A DNA stretch of 37,388 bases from positions 1 to 37,388 of IMG/VR virus record IMGVR_UViG_3300013131_000111, one strand, 5' to 3'. Under the pieces are notes generated by a model. It did not search any database. It saw only the letters and a program-made list of their open reading frames with translations, and was not told where the DNA came from. Shown here in pieces: positions 1-7,446 of this stretch. How positions within the stretch are numbered: the first letter of the stretch is position 1; every line of letters starts with the position of its first letter. The position numbers and the translations under genes were made by a program. The DNA is from a virus.

Positions 1-186
1 GTAATGCTTTAGGTTCTGGTATAACACAACTTCAGCATCAGGAATATTCGTGAAGTTCGTAATCTCAGCACCAATATGTTTTTCTTCAAGAAGCTTCGAA
101 GCGCCGGACTTCCGTTGAGGAACCGGCTTCAATTCGGGCTTTTTCTTTTTAGTAGTAAGCTTTTTCAGCGCAGCAGATTTTGCCAT
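1..186 (-). CDS. Lys-rich hypothetical protein, N-terminal part, cut by window edge
   Basis: An ATG at 186 follows an AGGAGA ribosome binding site, and the frame stays open for 62 codons to base 1, so the C-terminus lies outside the window. The visible N-terminus is very basic (a run of KKLTTKKKK, then PELKPVPQRK), as in DNA- or RNA-binding tails, and continues into an ordinary globular-looking sequence. It is the first gene after the promoter at 207-235. No family is recognised and no function is proposed. Confidence 0.7.
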   Translation of the reverse strand, partial: MAKSAALKKLTTKKKKPELKPVPQRKSGASKLLEEKHIGAEITNFTNIPDAEVVLYQNLKHY

Positions 187-206
187 GAGAGGTCTCCTTT
201 AAGGGC

Positions 207-235
207 AGTATACACCATCACAGAAATGATGTCAA
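207..235 (-). promoter_or_regulatory. sigma70-type promoter, TTGACA-17-TATACT
   Basis: On the minus strand, -35 TTGACA is at 235-230 and -10 TATACT at 212-207, spacer 17. It overlaps the stop of the upstream glycosyltransferase gene and fires into the truncated Lys-rich gene. This is the clearest example of the early-promoter design repeated through the window. Confidence 0.8.
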
Positions 236-1126
236 CAGTTCTTTCCACTGCCACCGCCTATTTTCCCACGAATATGTCTCGTTGAGAAAGTCGACTCGAT
301 CTTCCGACATCTCGTTGCCATCTATTACGTCTTCGATAGCATCACGAAGATTCGCTTCAAACCGTGCCATATGGTGAGCATGATTCTCAGTATAACCATA
401 CATATAAGTGCATCCCATAGCAGTCTCTGGTAGGGCTGCGAGTGACGAATGAACACACACTAAACCTGCACACATAGCTTCAATCATCACTAGACAAGAG
501 GTTTCCTGCCAGATCGACGGATAGGCGAGAATGTGCGAACGCTTGAGCTCTTCACGGATTACATCATTTGATACTGATTTCGAATAATTAATGCCAGGAT
601 GCGCTCTCAATTGTTCGAATAGCTTTTCATACGGTTTATCACGTACATCCCATCCATAAAGATCGAAAGATGAGTATACATTCAGTTCGATCTTATCACC
701 GAATTCTTTGTATAGATTATCATAAACTGGATAAAGCAGCTCAAGCCCTCGATGAGGTGTTGAGAAGTACATAAGCCGGACTTTGTCCTGAGGCTTCGCG
801 TGTTTCTCAATTGGCTTGATAGCATTCTGTAGAACAATACCGGTGTCAAACGGAACACCTAGATAAGCGTTATACATCTGTTGTTGCCAATAGCTTACAA
901 ATACAAGCTTATCAAATCGTTTCCACCCGCCATTCTTTAGGTGCTGTACTTCAGGATCACCTGGAAGATCGTGCAGCACAAGTATTTTGCGCTTAGTGGA
1001 ATCAAGTTCACGCACTCGTGAATGAATGATTTGAAACGGCGAAAGCAACTCAGGCGGAAGGGAATTAATCCGATCCGCCATAAGTTCAGTTCCGCCTCGA
1101 GCGAAATTAGACAAAGACTGCTCCAT
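218..1126 (-). CDS. Family 4-type (GT-B) glycosyltransferase
   Basis: This 302-residue protein has the hallmarks of the GT1/GT4 glycosyltransferase group: an N-terminal SNFARGGTELM stretch, and a C-terminal nucleotide-sugar site with YPSIWQETSCLVMIEAM then CAGLVCVHSSLAALPET, where the Glu of E-A-M-C-A-G contacts the sugar nucleotide in this fold. It is somewhat short for a two-domain GT-B enzyme but both halves seem present. The start overlaps the end of the preceding gene by about 20 bp and no good ribosome binding site is visible. The acceptor (host surface glycan, modified phage DNA base or virion protein) cannot be told from sequence. Confidence 0.8.
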   Translation of the reverse strand: MEQSLSNFARGGTELMADRINSLPPELLSPFQIIHSRVRELDSTKRKILVLHDLPGDPEVQHLKNGGWKRFDKLVFVSYWQQQMYNAYLGVPFDTGIVLQNAIKPIEKHAKPQDKVRLMYFSTPHRGLELLYPVYDNLYKEFGDKIELNVYSSFDLYGWDVRDKPYEKLFEQLRAHPGINYSKSVSNDVIREELKRSHILAYPSIWQETSCLVMIEAMCAGLVCVHSSLAALPETAMGCTYMYGYTENHAHHMARFEANLRDAIEDVIDGNEMSEDRVDFLNETYSWENRRWQWKELLTSFL

Positions 1127-1364
1127 TTACGCGTTTAAGACTATCCCAACGGAATGATCGCCAGCCTTGATTGATAATGTCAAAGACTGCAACCACATCC
1201 GGATTCGGAGTCTTCTTTTGCACAACTTCTTCAAGGTCGACCTGCTTAGGAAGAGAATCTTCTTTGAGAGTGCAAGTCATAACTCGAATCGTCCCGTCTT
1301 TCTTTACGAATTCGACATCGACGATTTCATTACGCAATAAAATAAGAACGTCAGATTTTTCCAT
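1107..1364 (-). CDS. DUF2693-like small phage protein
   Basis: I place the start at the internal ATG at 1364 because GGAGG lies 7-8 nt upstream; the longer frame has no ribosome binding site and runs into glutaredoxin. The 85-residue product has the core VEFVKKDGTIRVMTCTL, which resembles the DUF2693 family found in T4-like phages (small SH3-like protein, role unknown). The tail mentions Asp/Val-rich and aromatic residues (QGWRSFRWDSLKRVN) common to that family. It overlaps glutaredoxin by 14 bp and the glycosyltransferase by 20 bp. Confidence 0.65.
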   Translation of the reverse strand: MEKSDVLILLRNEIVDVEFVKKDGTIRVMTCTLKEDSLPKQVDLEEVVQKKTPNPDVVAVFDIINQGWRSFRWDSLKRVNGAVFV

Positions 1365-1605
1365 CACCAAAACCTCCAGAGGTATTTTCAATTTCTGCAA
1401 GAAACGCGTCGTGGCCACCTATGTATTGGTCATGCCAAAAAATTTGAGGGATTTTTGTAGTGCCCGACGGTACCTTCGACTTCATTTCTTCATACACAGC
1501 CAGATCTTCTACATCTTTCCAAACGTGTTTCAGCCCACGGTCTTCTGCAAGCTTCTTTGCAGCTTTGCACCATTTGCACCACTCGGCGCCGTAGATGACG
1601 ATCAT
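1351..1605 (-). CDS. Glutaredoxin
   Basis: An 84-residue thiol-disulfide oxidoreductase of the thioredoxin fold. The redox motif C10-K-W-C13 follows the first beta strand, the cis-proline is P53 in TTKIPQIF, and the glutathione-binding Gly-Gly is in IGGHDAF. Glutaredoxins in T4-like phages donate electrons to ribonucleotide reductase; no reductase gene is in this window, so the partner is inferred. The start overlaps the upstream gene by 4 bp (ATGA), indicating translational coupling. Confidence 0.9.
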   Translation of the reverse strand: MIVIYGAEWCKWCKAAKKLAEDRGLKHVWKDVEDLAVYEEMKSKVPSGTTKIPQIFWHDQYIGGHDAFLAEIENTSGGFGDGKI

Positions 1606-1889
1606 TCGCCATCTGCCTTCTTTGCCGACTTATTCCAATCCTTCAGGCGAGCAACGTATTCACGACCGGACACTTTCACTTTGATGAAGCGCTTGTTCGT
1701 CTGCTCTTTGTTCGGATTTGCAATAGTCATAACAACATCTTTACCTTGCTTCAAGGCGCGAAGCTGATTTGCAAGACGATCGCTCGATTGCAAGTATTCG
1801 GTACGCATTGCATTACGCACTTTCTTATCCACGTTCGAATGGATACCTTGCGAAATAAAGCCCTTCGACTTACCACCTTTTTTACCCAC
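1602..1889 (-). CDS. Basic hypothetical protein, 95 aa
   Basis: A 95-residue basic protein beginning MGKKGGKSKGF, with a helix-prone middle (RTEYLQSSDRLANQLRAL) and a beta-rich end (RFIKVKVSGREYVARL). The basic composition suggests nucleic-acid or ribosome contact but no family is recognised. It overlaps glutaredoxin by 4 bp and the upstream gene by 8 bp, so it belongs to the same operon. Confidence 0.75.
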   Translation of the reverse strand: MGKKGGKSKGFISQGIHSNVDKKVRNAMRTEYLQSSDRLANQLRALKQGKDVVMTIANPNKEQTNKRFIKVKVSGREYVARLKDWNKSAKKADGE

Positions 1890-2139
1890 GGTCTTTCTCC
1901 TTCATTTCAAATTGAACGTCTTTACGCAAGAACCAGTACAACCAACTGGTCATGCAATGATCTTTATCCCAGAAAAATATCTTGTCGAGAAGCCAAACTA
2001 CATTCGGCTTTCTTGCTTTCTTTAAAGCGTAATTTCTTGCACTCAGTGTTTGATTACTTGATCCGCCAAGTATTACATTGAGCAGTACGGATATCGCTGT
2101 ACCTACTCTTGAAAAATATCTTATAACAAGATTTGTCAA
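1882..2139 (-). CDS. Small phage protein with HC motif; TTG start
   Basis: An 85-residue protein. The only usable start is TTG at 2139, with GGAG 7 nt upstream. The N-terminal ~25 residues are hydrophobic and probably membrane-associated, followed by LGGSSNQTLSARNYALKKA, an aromatic stretch (WLLDKIFFWDKDHC) and a charged end. The GGSxxQTxSAR and DHC signatures are shared, from memory, with a widespread small phage family of unknown function. Oddly, a consensus-like TTGACA overlaps the start, so a promoter here would begin transcription inside the gene. Confidence 0.65.
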   Translation of the reverse strand: MTNLVIRYFSRVGTAISVLLNVILGGSSNQTLSARNYALKKARKPNVVWLLDKIFFWDKDHCMTSWLYWFLRKDVQFEMKEKDRG

Positions 2140-2176
2140 ATGTCAACTCCATAATGAAACCACTATAGAATATATA

Positions 2177-2668
2177 TCAAATCTCTTCGTCGATAGACCG
2201 TCTCATTTCTTCTAGAAGATCATCGTAAGATTCAACCATCTTGATACTGTATCGATCACATACCATCTTTACGTTTCCGTAGCGGTAGAACTCTTTCGGG
2301 CAACATACGATCACATTAAACGGTCCGGGTCCTAAACCTCGACCAAAGATACCAAGTTCAAGAAGCGTAATAGGAGCCTTTGATTCCGCAGCAAAGTAGT
2401 ACACGAGCATGCTAGCATCTTCTTGTTGCTCGAGTTCCCAGTCGACTTGCTCATAGAACTGAGTGCCGGGTGTAGGGTCTTGAACCCAAGAAGAATCCCA
2501 ATCATCACGGCGAGGATTTACAAGAATCAAATCATCGTTATAATCTGATAGATCTTTCGACAATCTATCCTGCCAATTCTCAGCAGCGCCCATGTCAATC
2601 GATCCGCCGAGAAAGACTGAGAACTTTCCAGATGGAACCCAGTGTGGCGCCTTAATTACTTGAGTCAA
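2177..2668 (-). CDS. Nucleoside 2-deoxyribosyltransferase-like protein
   Basis: I choose TTG at 2668 (GGGAG 7 nt upstream) because the longer ATG start would overlap the preceding gene by about 100 bp; the product is then 163 residues. It shows the family signature in order: VFLGGSIDMG near the N-terminus, LVNPRRDDWD, the Glu/Asp-rich segment DWELEQQEDASMLVYYF and ITLLELG. In this family the Glu in the LLELG region is the expected catalytic nucleophile region. Members exchange bases on deoxynucleosides or degrade nucleotides. Specificity is not predictable; a phage role in nucleotide salvage is inferred. Confidence 0.7.
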   Translation of the reverse strand: MTQVIKAPHWVPSGKFSVFLGGSIDMGAAENWQDRLSKDLSDYNDDLILVNPRRDDWDSSWVQDPTPGTQFYEQVDWELEQQEDASMLVYYFAAESKAPITLLELGIFGRGLGPGPFNVIVCCPKEFYRYGNVKMVCDRYSIKMVESYDDLLEEMRRSIDEEI

Positions 2669-2975
2669 AGGTTTTCTCCCAACAATCTCGAATCCACTCA
2701 ATCTTCTTTTCAGTGGTCCAACCAGAAAGATAATCATTATCGCTGTCAAAAAGATCGAGAACTTCTTTTTCGCTCATCGTGATTGTATCGGTGATATTTT
2801 CTCCAACATGTAATTGAGAAAATTCTTTTACCTCGTTACAAGTAACACAGTCATGAGCCCAAGTAGCATCTACTGTAGCGTCCGTATTTAGTTCTTGAAG
2901 TTTATCTTTTGGCATAACGTACCGATGACGAAACGTTGAAACCGTCGTTACAACTATGTATTCATTATCACTCAT
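2652..2975 (-). CDS. Hypothetical protein, 107 aa, with a CVTC motif
   Basis: A 107-residue acidic protein with an N-terminal beta-strand pattern (EYIVVTTVSTFRHRYVMP), a central HDCVTCNEV containing a Cys-x-x-Cys pair, and a C-terminal amphipathic helix ending in WTTEKKIEWIRDCWEK. A similar layout occurs in uncharacterised proteins of T4-like phages. Its end overlaps the start of the deoxyribosyltransferase-like gene by 17 bp. No function is assigned. Confidence 0.7.
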   Translation of the reverse strand: MSDNEYIVVTTVSTFRHRYVMPKDKLQELNTDATVDATWAHDCVTCNEVKEFSQLHVGENITDTITMSEKEVLDLFDSDNDYLSGWTTEKKIEWIRDCWEKTFDSSN

Positions 2976-2996
2976 TTGATACCCATTTGTTAAGGT

Positions 2997-4244
2997 TCAG
3001 GCAGACTTAACCGCCTGAACACGTGCCTTAAACATACCGTCCTTGATCTTTGTCGTGTTCTTCTCGTCGTTTGGAAATACATCTGCAAACTTAACAGCAC
3101 GAACACTATCGAAAACCCACCGCACTTTCATCAGGTGCTCAGTCGGAGCATCCTCAGAACCCAGTCGGCCATTCTCATCACAAACACCAACAGCCCACAG
3201 CAGCAGTACAACCTCAGGATCACGAAAAGCATCCATGTCCTCGAACATGTGAACCCAAGTCTTCGGGTTCAGAGTGTCCAGCTTGTGCATATGCATATGG
3301 AACCGAGTAGTCTTCATCACTCGATCTCGCATCTTTGCGGGAACAGTCAGACGATTACAGAAGTCACGAGCAACTGCAACACCAGTCACCTCATGCCCGT
3401 AGTGCTTAGGCAGCTGATCACGTGGTGTCAGACCCTTACCGAAGTCATGTACCAGACATGCCAGTCGAGTCTCCAGGTCAAAGTTGCTCTCAGCAGCTTG
3501 AGTCAGAACCAGCATAGTGTGCTCGTACGCATCGCCCTCAGGGTGCCAACGCCGAGCCTCCAGTGCAGTCTTCAGTCGATAGACCTCAGGAAACAGAACA
3601 TGCAGAGCGTCGCACTCCAGCAGAGTATCGAAAAACAGTCGTGCATGATCCTCCATCAGAGCTCGACTCAGCTCCTTCCAAACGCGCTCAGCAGTCAGCT
3701 CGTTCAGAACACCCTTCTTTGCCATCTGAGAAACCAGAGCAGCAGTCTCAGGAGCAACTGTCCAGTCAGAACCGAAGCGAGCCCGAAAACGTGCCAGCCG
3801 CAGAACCCGAACCGGATCCTCGACAAAAGCATCAGAAGTGTGCCGCAGTACTTTGTTCTTCATATCTTCTTGACCACTGAAAGGGTCGACTATATTCATA
3901 ATGCGAGTCTCAGCATCGTCAAAGAACTCTATCGCCATCGCGTTAATCGTCAGATCGCGACGAGACAGATCCTCTTCGATCGTAACCTCGGGTCCAAACT
4001 CAACATCGAAACCGTGATAGCCTTTGCCAGACTTACGCTCTCGCCGTGCGAGAGCCCACTCGTCACCTTGATCGCTCAGATACACCGGAAACTCAGCGCC
4101 GACTTTGGTAAACGACTTGATGTAAAACGGAGGGTTCGCCATCAGCTCAGCCTCAGTTGCACCGGTGACAACCCAGTCAACATCCTGAGAGCGTACACCC
4201 ATCAGATAATCACGAACGTATCCGCCGACTTTGTAAAATCTCAT
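2997..4244 (-). CDS. cca: CCA-adding tRNA nucleotidyltransferase with HD domain
   Basis: A 415-residue class II CCA-adding enzyme that would build or repair the 3' CCA of tRNAs. The N-terminal nucleotidyltransferase core shows GGxVRD (residues 7-12), the metal-binding D-V-D (21-23) and RRDLTINAMA; the C-terminal half carries an HD phosphohydrolase motif in CLVHDFGKG, as in E. coli Cca. I use the second ATG (4244), which has AAGGTG 6 nt upstream; the first ATG coincides with the expected transcription start. It has its own promoter at 4269-4297. The tRNA array includes genes without an encoded CCA end (for example at 31675), which gives this enzyme an obvious job. Confidence 0.93.
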   Translation of the reverse strand: MRFYKVGGYVRDYLMGVRSQDVDWVVTGATEAELMANPPFYIKSFTKVGAEFPVYLSDQGDEWALARRERKSGKGYHGFDVEFGPEVTIEEDLSRRDLTINAMAIEFFDDAETRIMNIVDPFSGQEDMKNKVLRHTSDAFVEDPVRVLRLARFRARFGSDWTVAPETAALVSQMAKKGVLNELTAERVWKELSRALMEDHARLFFDTLLECDALHVLFPEVYRLKTALEARRWHPEGDAYEHTMLVLTQAAESNFDLETRLACLVHDFGKGLTPRDQLPKHYGHEVTGVAVARDFCNRLTVPAKMRDRVMKTTRFHMHMHKLDTLNPKTWVHMFEDMDAFRDPEVVLLLWAVGVCDENGRLGSEDAPTEHLMKVRWVFDSVRAVKFADVFPNDEKNTTKIKDGMFKARVQAVKSA

Positions 4245-4268
4245 GTTGTTCACCTTGTTCATAGATAT

Positions 4269-4297
4269 AGTCTACACTACATGCAGATAGATGTCAA
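4269..4297 (-). promoter_or_regulatory. sigma70-type promoter, TTGACA-17-TAGACT
   Basis: -35 TTGACA at 4297-4292 and -10 TAGACT at 4274-4269. The start point should fall about 7 bp downstream, at the first ATG of the CCA-adding enzyme gene, which supports the second ATG as the real start. Confidence 0.75.
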
Positions 4298-4303
4298 CAA
4301 CTA

Positions 4304-4501
4304 TTATTCAAATTCACAATGAAGTTCTTCTTCATAATAGTAACAGTCGTCAACATATTCGGGGTCGTAACCGTGTTCGATTGCTTGCTGAACATGATAT
4401 TGATGTCGTGCAAAATCGGCTTCAGCTTCAAGATGTGCTTGAAGTTCAGAATCTGCACAAGCCGACAAGAGTACGACCGAGATAAGAACGAGATATTTCA
4501 T
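4304..4501 (-). CDS. Small lipoprotein, 65 aa
   Basis: The ATG at 4501 has GGAG 8 nt upstream. The first 15 residues form a lipoprotein signal peptide (MKYLVLISVVLLSAC) with lipobox L-S-A-C and Cys15 as the acylated residue. The mature protein is only about 50 residues, acidic, with a His/Tyr-rich end (DDCYYYEEELHCEFE). Small phage lipoproteins often act at the envelope, for instance in superinfection exclusion or as spanins, but nothing here decides the role. Own promoter at 4525-4553. Confidence 0.75.
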   Translation of the reverse strand: MKYLVLISVVLLSACADSELQAHLEAEADFARHQYHVQQAIEHGYDPEYVDDCYYYEEELHCEFE

Positions 4502-4524
4502 GTTGAGCTCCTTGCTATATAGAT

Positions 4525-4553
4525 AGCTTATCATGTGCTGAAACTGATGTCAA
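4525..4553 (-). promoter_or_regulatory. sigma70-type promoter, TTGACA-17-TAAGCT
   Basis: -35 TTGACA at 4553-4548 and -10 TAAGCT at 4530-4525. It drives the small lipoprotein gene and reads on toward the CCA-adding enzyme. Confidence 0.7.
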
Positions 4554-4559
4554 CAGTTA

Positions 4560-4961
4560 TTATCGATGCAGGGACAATTTTTTGAGCTGCTCGAGGATTT
4601 CATCTGGAGTCAAGTCACAAGCAAAGACCCATGCACATGTTACTTCTGAAGTAAGAAACACCTTACCGTAGAAGTTACGCCACGGATACGTCGGGTCAAC
4701 AGTAACACCGACAGGATGAGGTGTACCCATTCCCATAGCTGCGATATCGCTGATCTGCTCAAGTGTAGCCTCAAGAACGAGAGTGCGTCCAAAAGAACGA
4801 TCTTCTTTCCATTCTTCGATATATGGCACATATTCATTCGGAGTTTTTGTGTTAACCCATTCATCGAAGTCTGCTTGAGCATGCATCGCTTGAGCCATAC
4901 CTTTACCAGGATTCAAGTCTTGCAGGTCTTCTCGCATAAGGCAATAGAGAGTTGGTGTCAT
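4560..4961 (-). CDS. PTH2-like peptidyl-tRNA hydrolase
   Basis: A 133-residue protein. The N-terminal segment LMREDLQDLNPGKGMAQAMHAQADF matches, by pattern, the Pth2 signature (Arg-Asp-Leu, then Gly-Lys-x-x-Ala-Gln-x-x-His-Ala), where the Lys and His lie at the active site. Pth2 enzymes free tRNA from prematurely released peptidyl-tRNA. The size fits the family (about 115-130 residues), although the C-terminal half (DPTYPWRNFYGKVFLTSE) is phage-specific. Next to a CCA-adding enzyme and with a large tRNA array in the genome, a tRNA-recycling role is plausible. It overlaps the upstream gene by 4 bp. Confidence 0.7.
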   Translation of the reverse strand: MTPTLYCLMREDLQDLNPGKGMAQAMHAQADFDEWVNTKTPNEYVPYIEEWKEDRSFGRTLVLEATLEQISDIAAMGMGTPHPVGVTVDPTYPWRNFYGKVFLTSEVTCAWVFACDLTPDEILEQLKKLSLHR

Positions 4962-5179
4962 TGTGTAAATGATCCTGTATTAGGTCTATGAGGGTGAGTA
5001 GAACTAGTTCTATTCGATTTCCAGTGTCCAAAGCCTGAGCTAGTAGTGCCATCATCCCAGGTTTCAACTGAATAGTATTTTTGTAACCATACAGTGTACC
5101 CGTCGTCAAGCTCAGTTGGGAGCAATGCGAAATAAGTTACAATGCGCTGTTCACCAGATTTTGTTGTCTTCCATTTCAT
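4958..5179 (-). CDS. Hypothetical protein, 73 aa
   Basis: The start is taken as ATG at 5179 (MKWKTTKSGEQRIVTYF); the longer TTG-initiated frame starts at the -35 box and is rejected. The product is aromatic-rich with a beta pattern (GYTVWLQKYYSVETWDDG) and ends in a low-complexity Ser/Thr/His tail. The -10 of the promoter at 5178-5206 touches the start codon, so a transcript from it would be leaderless or initiate inside the gene; readthrough from upstream may supply the full message. No family recognised. Confidence 0.6.
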   Translation of the reverse strand: MKWKTTKSGEQRIVTYFALLPTELDDGYTVWLQKYYSVETWDDGTTSSGFGHWKSNRTSSTHPHRPNTGSFTQ

Positions 5180-5206
5180 GATATATCTCTTTTTGCCGAA
5201 TGTCAA
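5178..5206 (-). promoter_or_regulatory. sigma70-type promoter overlapping a start codon
   Basis: -35 TTGACA at 5206-5201. At spacing 17 the -10 is TATCAT (5183-5178), which overlaps the ATG at 5179; at spacing 15 it is TATATC (5185-5180). Either way the transcript would begin at or just inside the 73-residue gene. Confidence 0.6.
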
Positions 5207-5209
5207 CAG

Positions 5210-5866
5210 TTAATCCCAAAGAGAGAAATAATATTCTGCAAAGAGACGAAGGCCGTTTTGGATTCGATCATAGTGAGCCTTCTGCCCCACGCGATCAACC
5301 TTGAATGTGTGGTTAGGACCTTCGTTCATACGATAGAGTTCACTATCTTCTTCCTTATCGAACTTCAAGTCAACTTCACCGGAGTAAAACTGTTCATCGC
5401 CTTTATCATCTTTGGTGCACTGCTCAAAGGCCCAAATCATTTCATCGAGAACCCATGCCCAACGAGCATGTAGAGTATTATCGTGATCAGGATCGTCTGT
5501 AACAGGATGCCGAAGATGCTCTGGAACATCGGCATTATCGACGTATGGCGATCCATGTTTCTTTTCTTTTAGTTTCAAGAGAATAGGATGAACGACAAGT
5601 GCAATCGTATGATCTGCACCCCATACGTCATAATCATCAATGCGGATTTTGATTTTACGTTCATTCTTGTCAAGATACTTGTTAATGGTTTTGTTCAAAA
5701 CATCCATCATAGCATCAGTGACTTTTGCGACTACGCGATCATACTGAGTGTAATCCGCCTCGCTGTAATCGTAGTTAAACTTACCGAAGCGCTTTGCAAA
5801 ATACCAATCCTGGAGTTTCAAAGGCCAGGCGATTCGATCACGATAGGGTCCTATACGAGCTTTCAT
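5210..5866 (-). CDS. Conserved-looking phage protein, 218 aa
   Basis: The start MKARIGPYRDR at 5866 is preferred over the ATG at 5881 because it has purine-rich sequence upstream. The protein is acidic, with IKIRIDDYDVWGADHTIALVV, a segment HGSPYVDNADVPEHLR, and WAWVLDEMIWAFEQC. Proteins with this pattern are common in large myoviruses (recalled, not searched) and remain uncharacterised. The gene abuts the 73-residue gene below it and lies 38 bp from the upstream gene. No catalytic motif is evident. Confidence 0.7.
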   Translation of the reverse strand: MKARIGPYRDRIAWPLKLQDWYFAKRFGKFNYDYSEADYTQYDRVVAKVTDAMMDVLNKTINKYLDKNERKIKIRIDDYDVWGADHTIALVVHPILLKLKEKKHGSPYVDNADVPEHLRHPVTDDPDHDNTLHARWAWVLDEMIWAFEQCTKDDKGDEQFYSGEVDLKFDKEEDSELYRMNEGPNHTFKVDRVGQKAHYDRIQNGLRLFAEYYFSLWD

Positions 5867-5904
5867 TCTTCTAGATTCCATACAATTGTGTCACAGCCTA
5901 TCAC

Positions 5905-6282
5905 TTAGCTGTAGTGAATGAGATTTATCAGCTTTGGTTGTACACCTTCAAGTAGGTGAACGTGGTCTGGATACAGTCTTGCAAACTGTTCTTTGTAGTC
6001 GAACCACTTACCAAACAATCCAACATCCTCAATCTCTTGATAGTTGTTCATATCGTCGCAATAACGGAAGTCGCCAGAATCATATAGTATGAGTCCAAGA
6101 ACCATATACTCACCCATCATAGCATCCATGATTGTTTCGATCTGACGGTCAGCAGGTTGCGGTTTACCCCAGCCAAACTCATCAGTGAGTGCTTCTTCGA
6201 TTTCTTCATATGCTTCATGAAAAGCATCATCCCAAGGAAGTTTCACACCATAGACGGTGTAGACATGCATGTTAATACCCAT
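5905..6282 (-). CDS. Hypothetical acidic protein, 125 aa
   Basis: The ATG at 6282 overlaps the upstream stop as TAATG, typical of coupled phage genes; an alternative ATG at 6270 (MHVYTVYGVKLPW) is equally possible. The product is strongly acidic and helix-rich (FHEAYEEIEEALTDEFGWG), with a Met-rich middle (TIMDAMMGEYMVLGLILYD). No family recognised. Confidence 0.65.
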   Translation of the reverse strand: MGINMHVYTVYGVKLPWDDAFHEAYEEIEEALTDEFGWGKPQPADRQIETIMDAMMGEYMVLGLILYDSGDFRYCDDMNNYQEIEDVGLFGKWFDYKEQFARLYPDHVHLLEGVQPKLINLIHYS

Positions 6283-6605
6283 TATTTTATGATCCAATCC
6301 ATATTCATCCAATCAGTATCTTCTGGCATCAGTTCAACGATATCACCATGTCGCTCTTGTAGCTGAGACCAAATATGTGCATTATTCATTCGAAGACAAT
6401 ATCCAGTCTTTCGGCACTCATAGCAAGATCCAGTTGAGCCATAGAACATAAACGCATGTTTAGTCTCTTCGACTCGAGTAATACCACTATTCATACGCCA
6501 AGAGTCACCGGTAGTGTAGCCACCAGACCAGCCAGCAAGAATGCGATAATGGGGATCGTCCCCTTTAATTTTGATTACGACCCAGTTATCAGGAGTGTAT
6601 GTCAT
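6282..6605 (-). CDS. Hypothetical protein, 107 aa, with Cys pair
   Basis: The product opens MTYTPDNWVVIKIKGDD and contains YRILAGWSGGYTTGDSWR followed by GSTGSCYECRKTGYCLR, where C-x-x-C and a third Cys could hold a metal. A similar small protein is seen in T4-like phages, function unknown. It overlaps the next gene upstream by 4 bp and couples to the downstream gene by TAATG. Confidence 0.7.
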   Translation of the reverse strand: MTYTPDNWVVIKIKGDDPHYRILAGWSGGYTTGDSWRMNSGITRVEETKHAFMFYGSTGSCYECRKTGYCLRMNNAHIWSQLQERHGDIVELMPEDTDWMNMDWIIK

Positions 6606-6802
6606 AGCCCTAATGCCTTCCTCATTTCATCTTGCGTGTCTTCTCGGCCAGCTCTGTATGCCATTCGGATCAACTCTGCAATTCTATTTGCAACACCTTC
6701 GTTTTGAGCCGGAAAGTTCCAATACTTCGATCTAACTCCCCAGCCGGTTCCGTGTTCAGACACATATGCTTCACACTCTAAAAATGGACTACGTTCGTTC
6801 AT
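6602..6802 (-). CDS. Hypothetical protein, 66 aa
   Basis: A 66-residue protein with a beta-like N-terminal half (FLECEAYVSEHGTGWGVRS) and an amphipathic helix (RIAELIRMAYRAGREDTQ). It overlaps both neighbours by 4 bp, inside the operon with the phosphoesterase gene. No family recognised. Confidence 0.65.
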   Translation of the reverse strand: MNERSPFLECEAYVSEHGTGWGVRSKYWNFPAQNEGVANRIAELIRMAYRAGREDTQDEMRKALGL

Positions 6803-7446
6803 AGTTCTACGTCCACATAGTCATGAATACCCAAGCAATGGAACATTGTACGGCCGTGCTTGTACTGCATCGTGTTGTGCCAGTGGCCGAAGTACCACTC
6901 ATCTGGTTGATGGATGTCGAGCATTGTGCTGAACGCCATTGCAGTCCGTGTAGGAATAGTTTTAGCATTTCCTTTGAACAAAGCGAGCCCAGTTTGAATG
7001 AACATAGCAGTGCTCACCTCTTGCGGACAGTCATGGGTAATCATGACTCGAGGCTTGACCTGCTCATATATGTCGATCATACGATAAAACTCTTCCATCG
7101 AGAGCTCCTCATCAGCCCACCATGAAACACCTTCTGTACGAAGTGCATGATCGATCGACCAAGCACCACCGATAAACATCACATCATTCTCGATGAAGCC
7201 GTCTTTAATCCAGCCCGCCATTTTTGCACAGCGAGCAGGATCATCATGATTGCCACGAATGAAGCGATGAGTTCCATCCCAGTGGAACTCATCTGCACGG
7301 TCGTGCCAGTAAGGACCAGCGAAGCCTACGCCAAAGTCACCGACTTGAATCGTACGTTCGCATCCGCCAAAGTTGATTCCATCCATTGCGGTTTGGTGAT
7401 AGAGTTCCCACTCGCCGTGGATGTCTCCAATGAGACGTGTTTTCAT
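6799..7446 (-). CDS. Calcineurin-like metallophosphoesterase
   Basis: A 215-residue protein with the full metallophosphoesterase motif set: G-D8-I-H10-G near the N-terminus, V-G-D-F-G, the R-G-N-H-D-D block, a His in MITHDCPQ, and the terminal G-H-W-H. These residues bind two metals and cleave phosphodiester or phosphoanhydride bonds. The substrate is unknown; relatives act on nucleotides, RNA ends or dinucleoside polyphosphates. It overlaps the HD-domain alarmone-hydrolase-like gene by 4 bp, so the two may work together on nucleotide signals (inference). A second, unrelated member lies at 16929-17489. Confidence 0.85.
   Translation of the reverse strand: MKTRLIGDIHGEWELYHQTAMDGINFGGCERTIQVGDFGVGFAGPYWHDRADEFHWDGTHRFIRGNHDDPARCAKMAGWIKDGFIENDVMFIGGAWSIDHALRTEGVSWWADEELSMEEFYRMIDIYEQVKPRVMITHDCPQEVSTAMFIQTGLALFKGNAKTIPTRTAMAFSTMLDIHQPDEWYFGHWHNTMQYKHGRTMFHCLGIHDYVDVEL

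Noticed and set aside
2118-2146. Promoter TTGACA-17-TAAGAT
   Set aside because: The -35 is perfect, but a transcript would begin inside the gene whose only usable start is the TTG at 2139, so I did not list it as a separate feature.
3135-4322. 395-codon plus-strand open frame
   Set aside because: Lies antisense to the well-supported CCA-adding enzyme, has no ribosome binding site or family pattern, and is Ser/Gln-rich as expected of an antisense frame.
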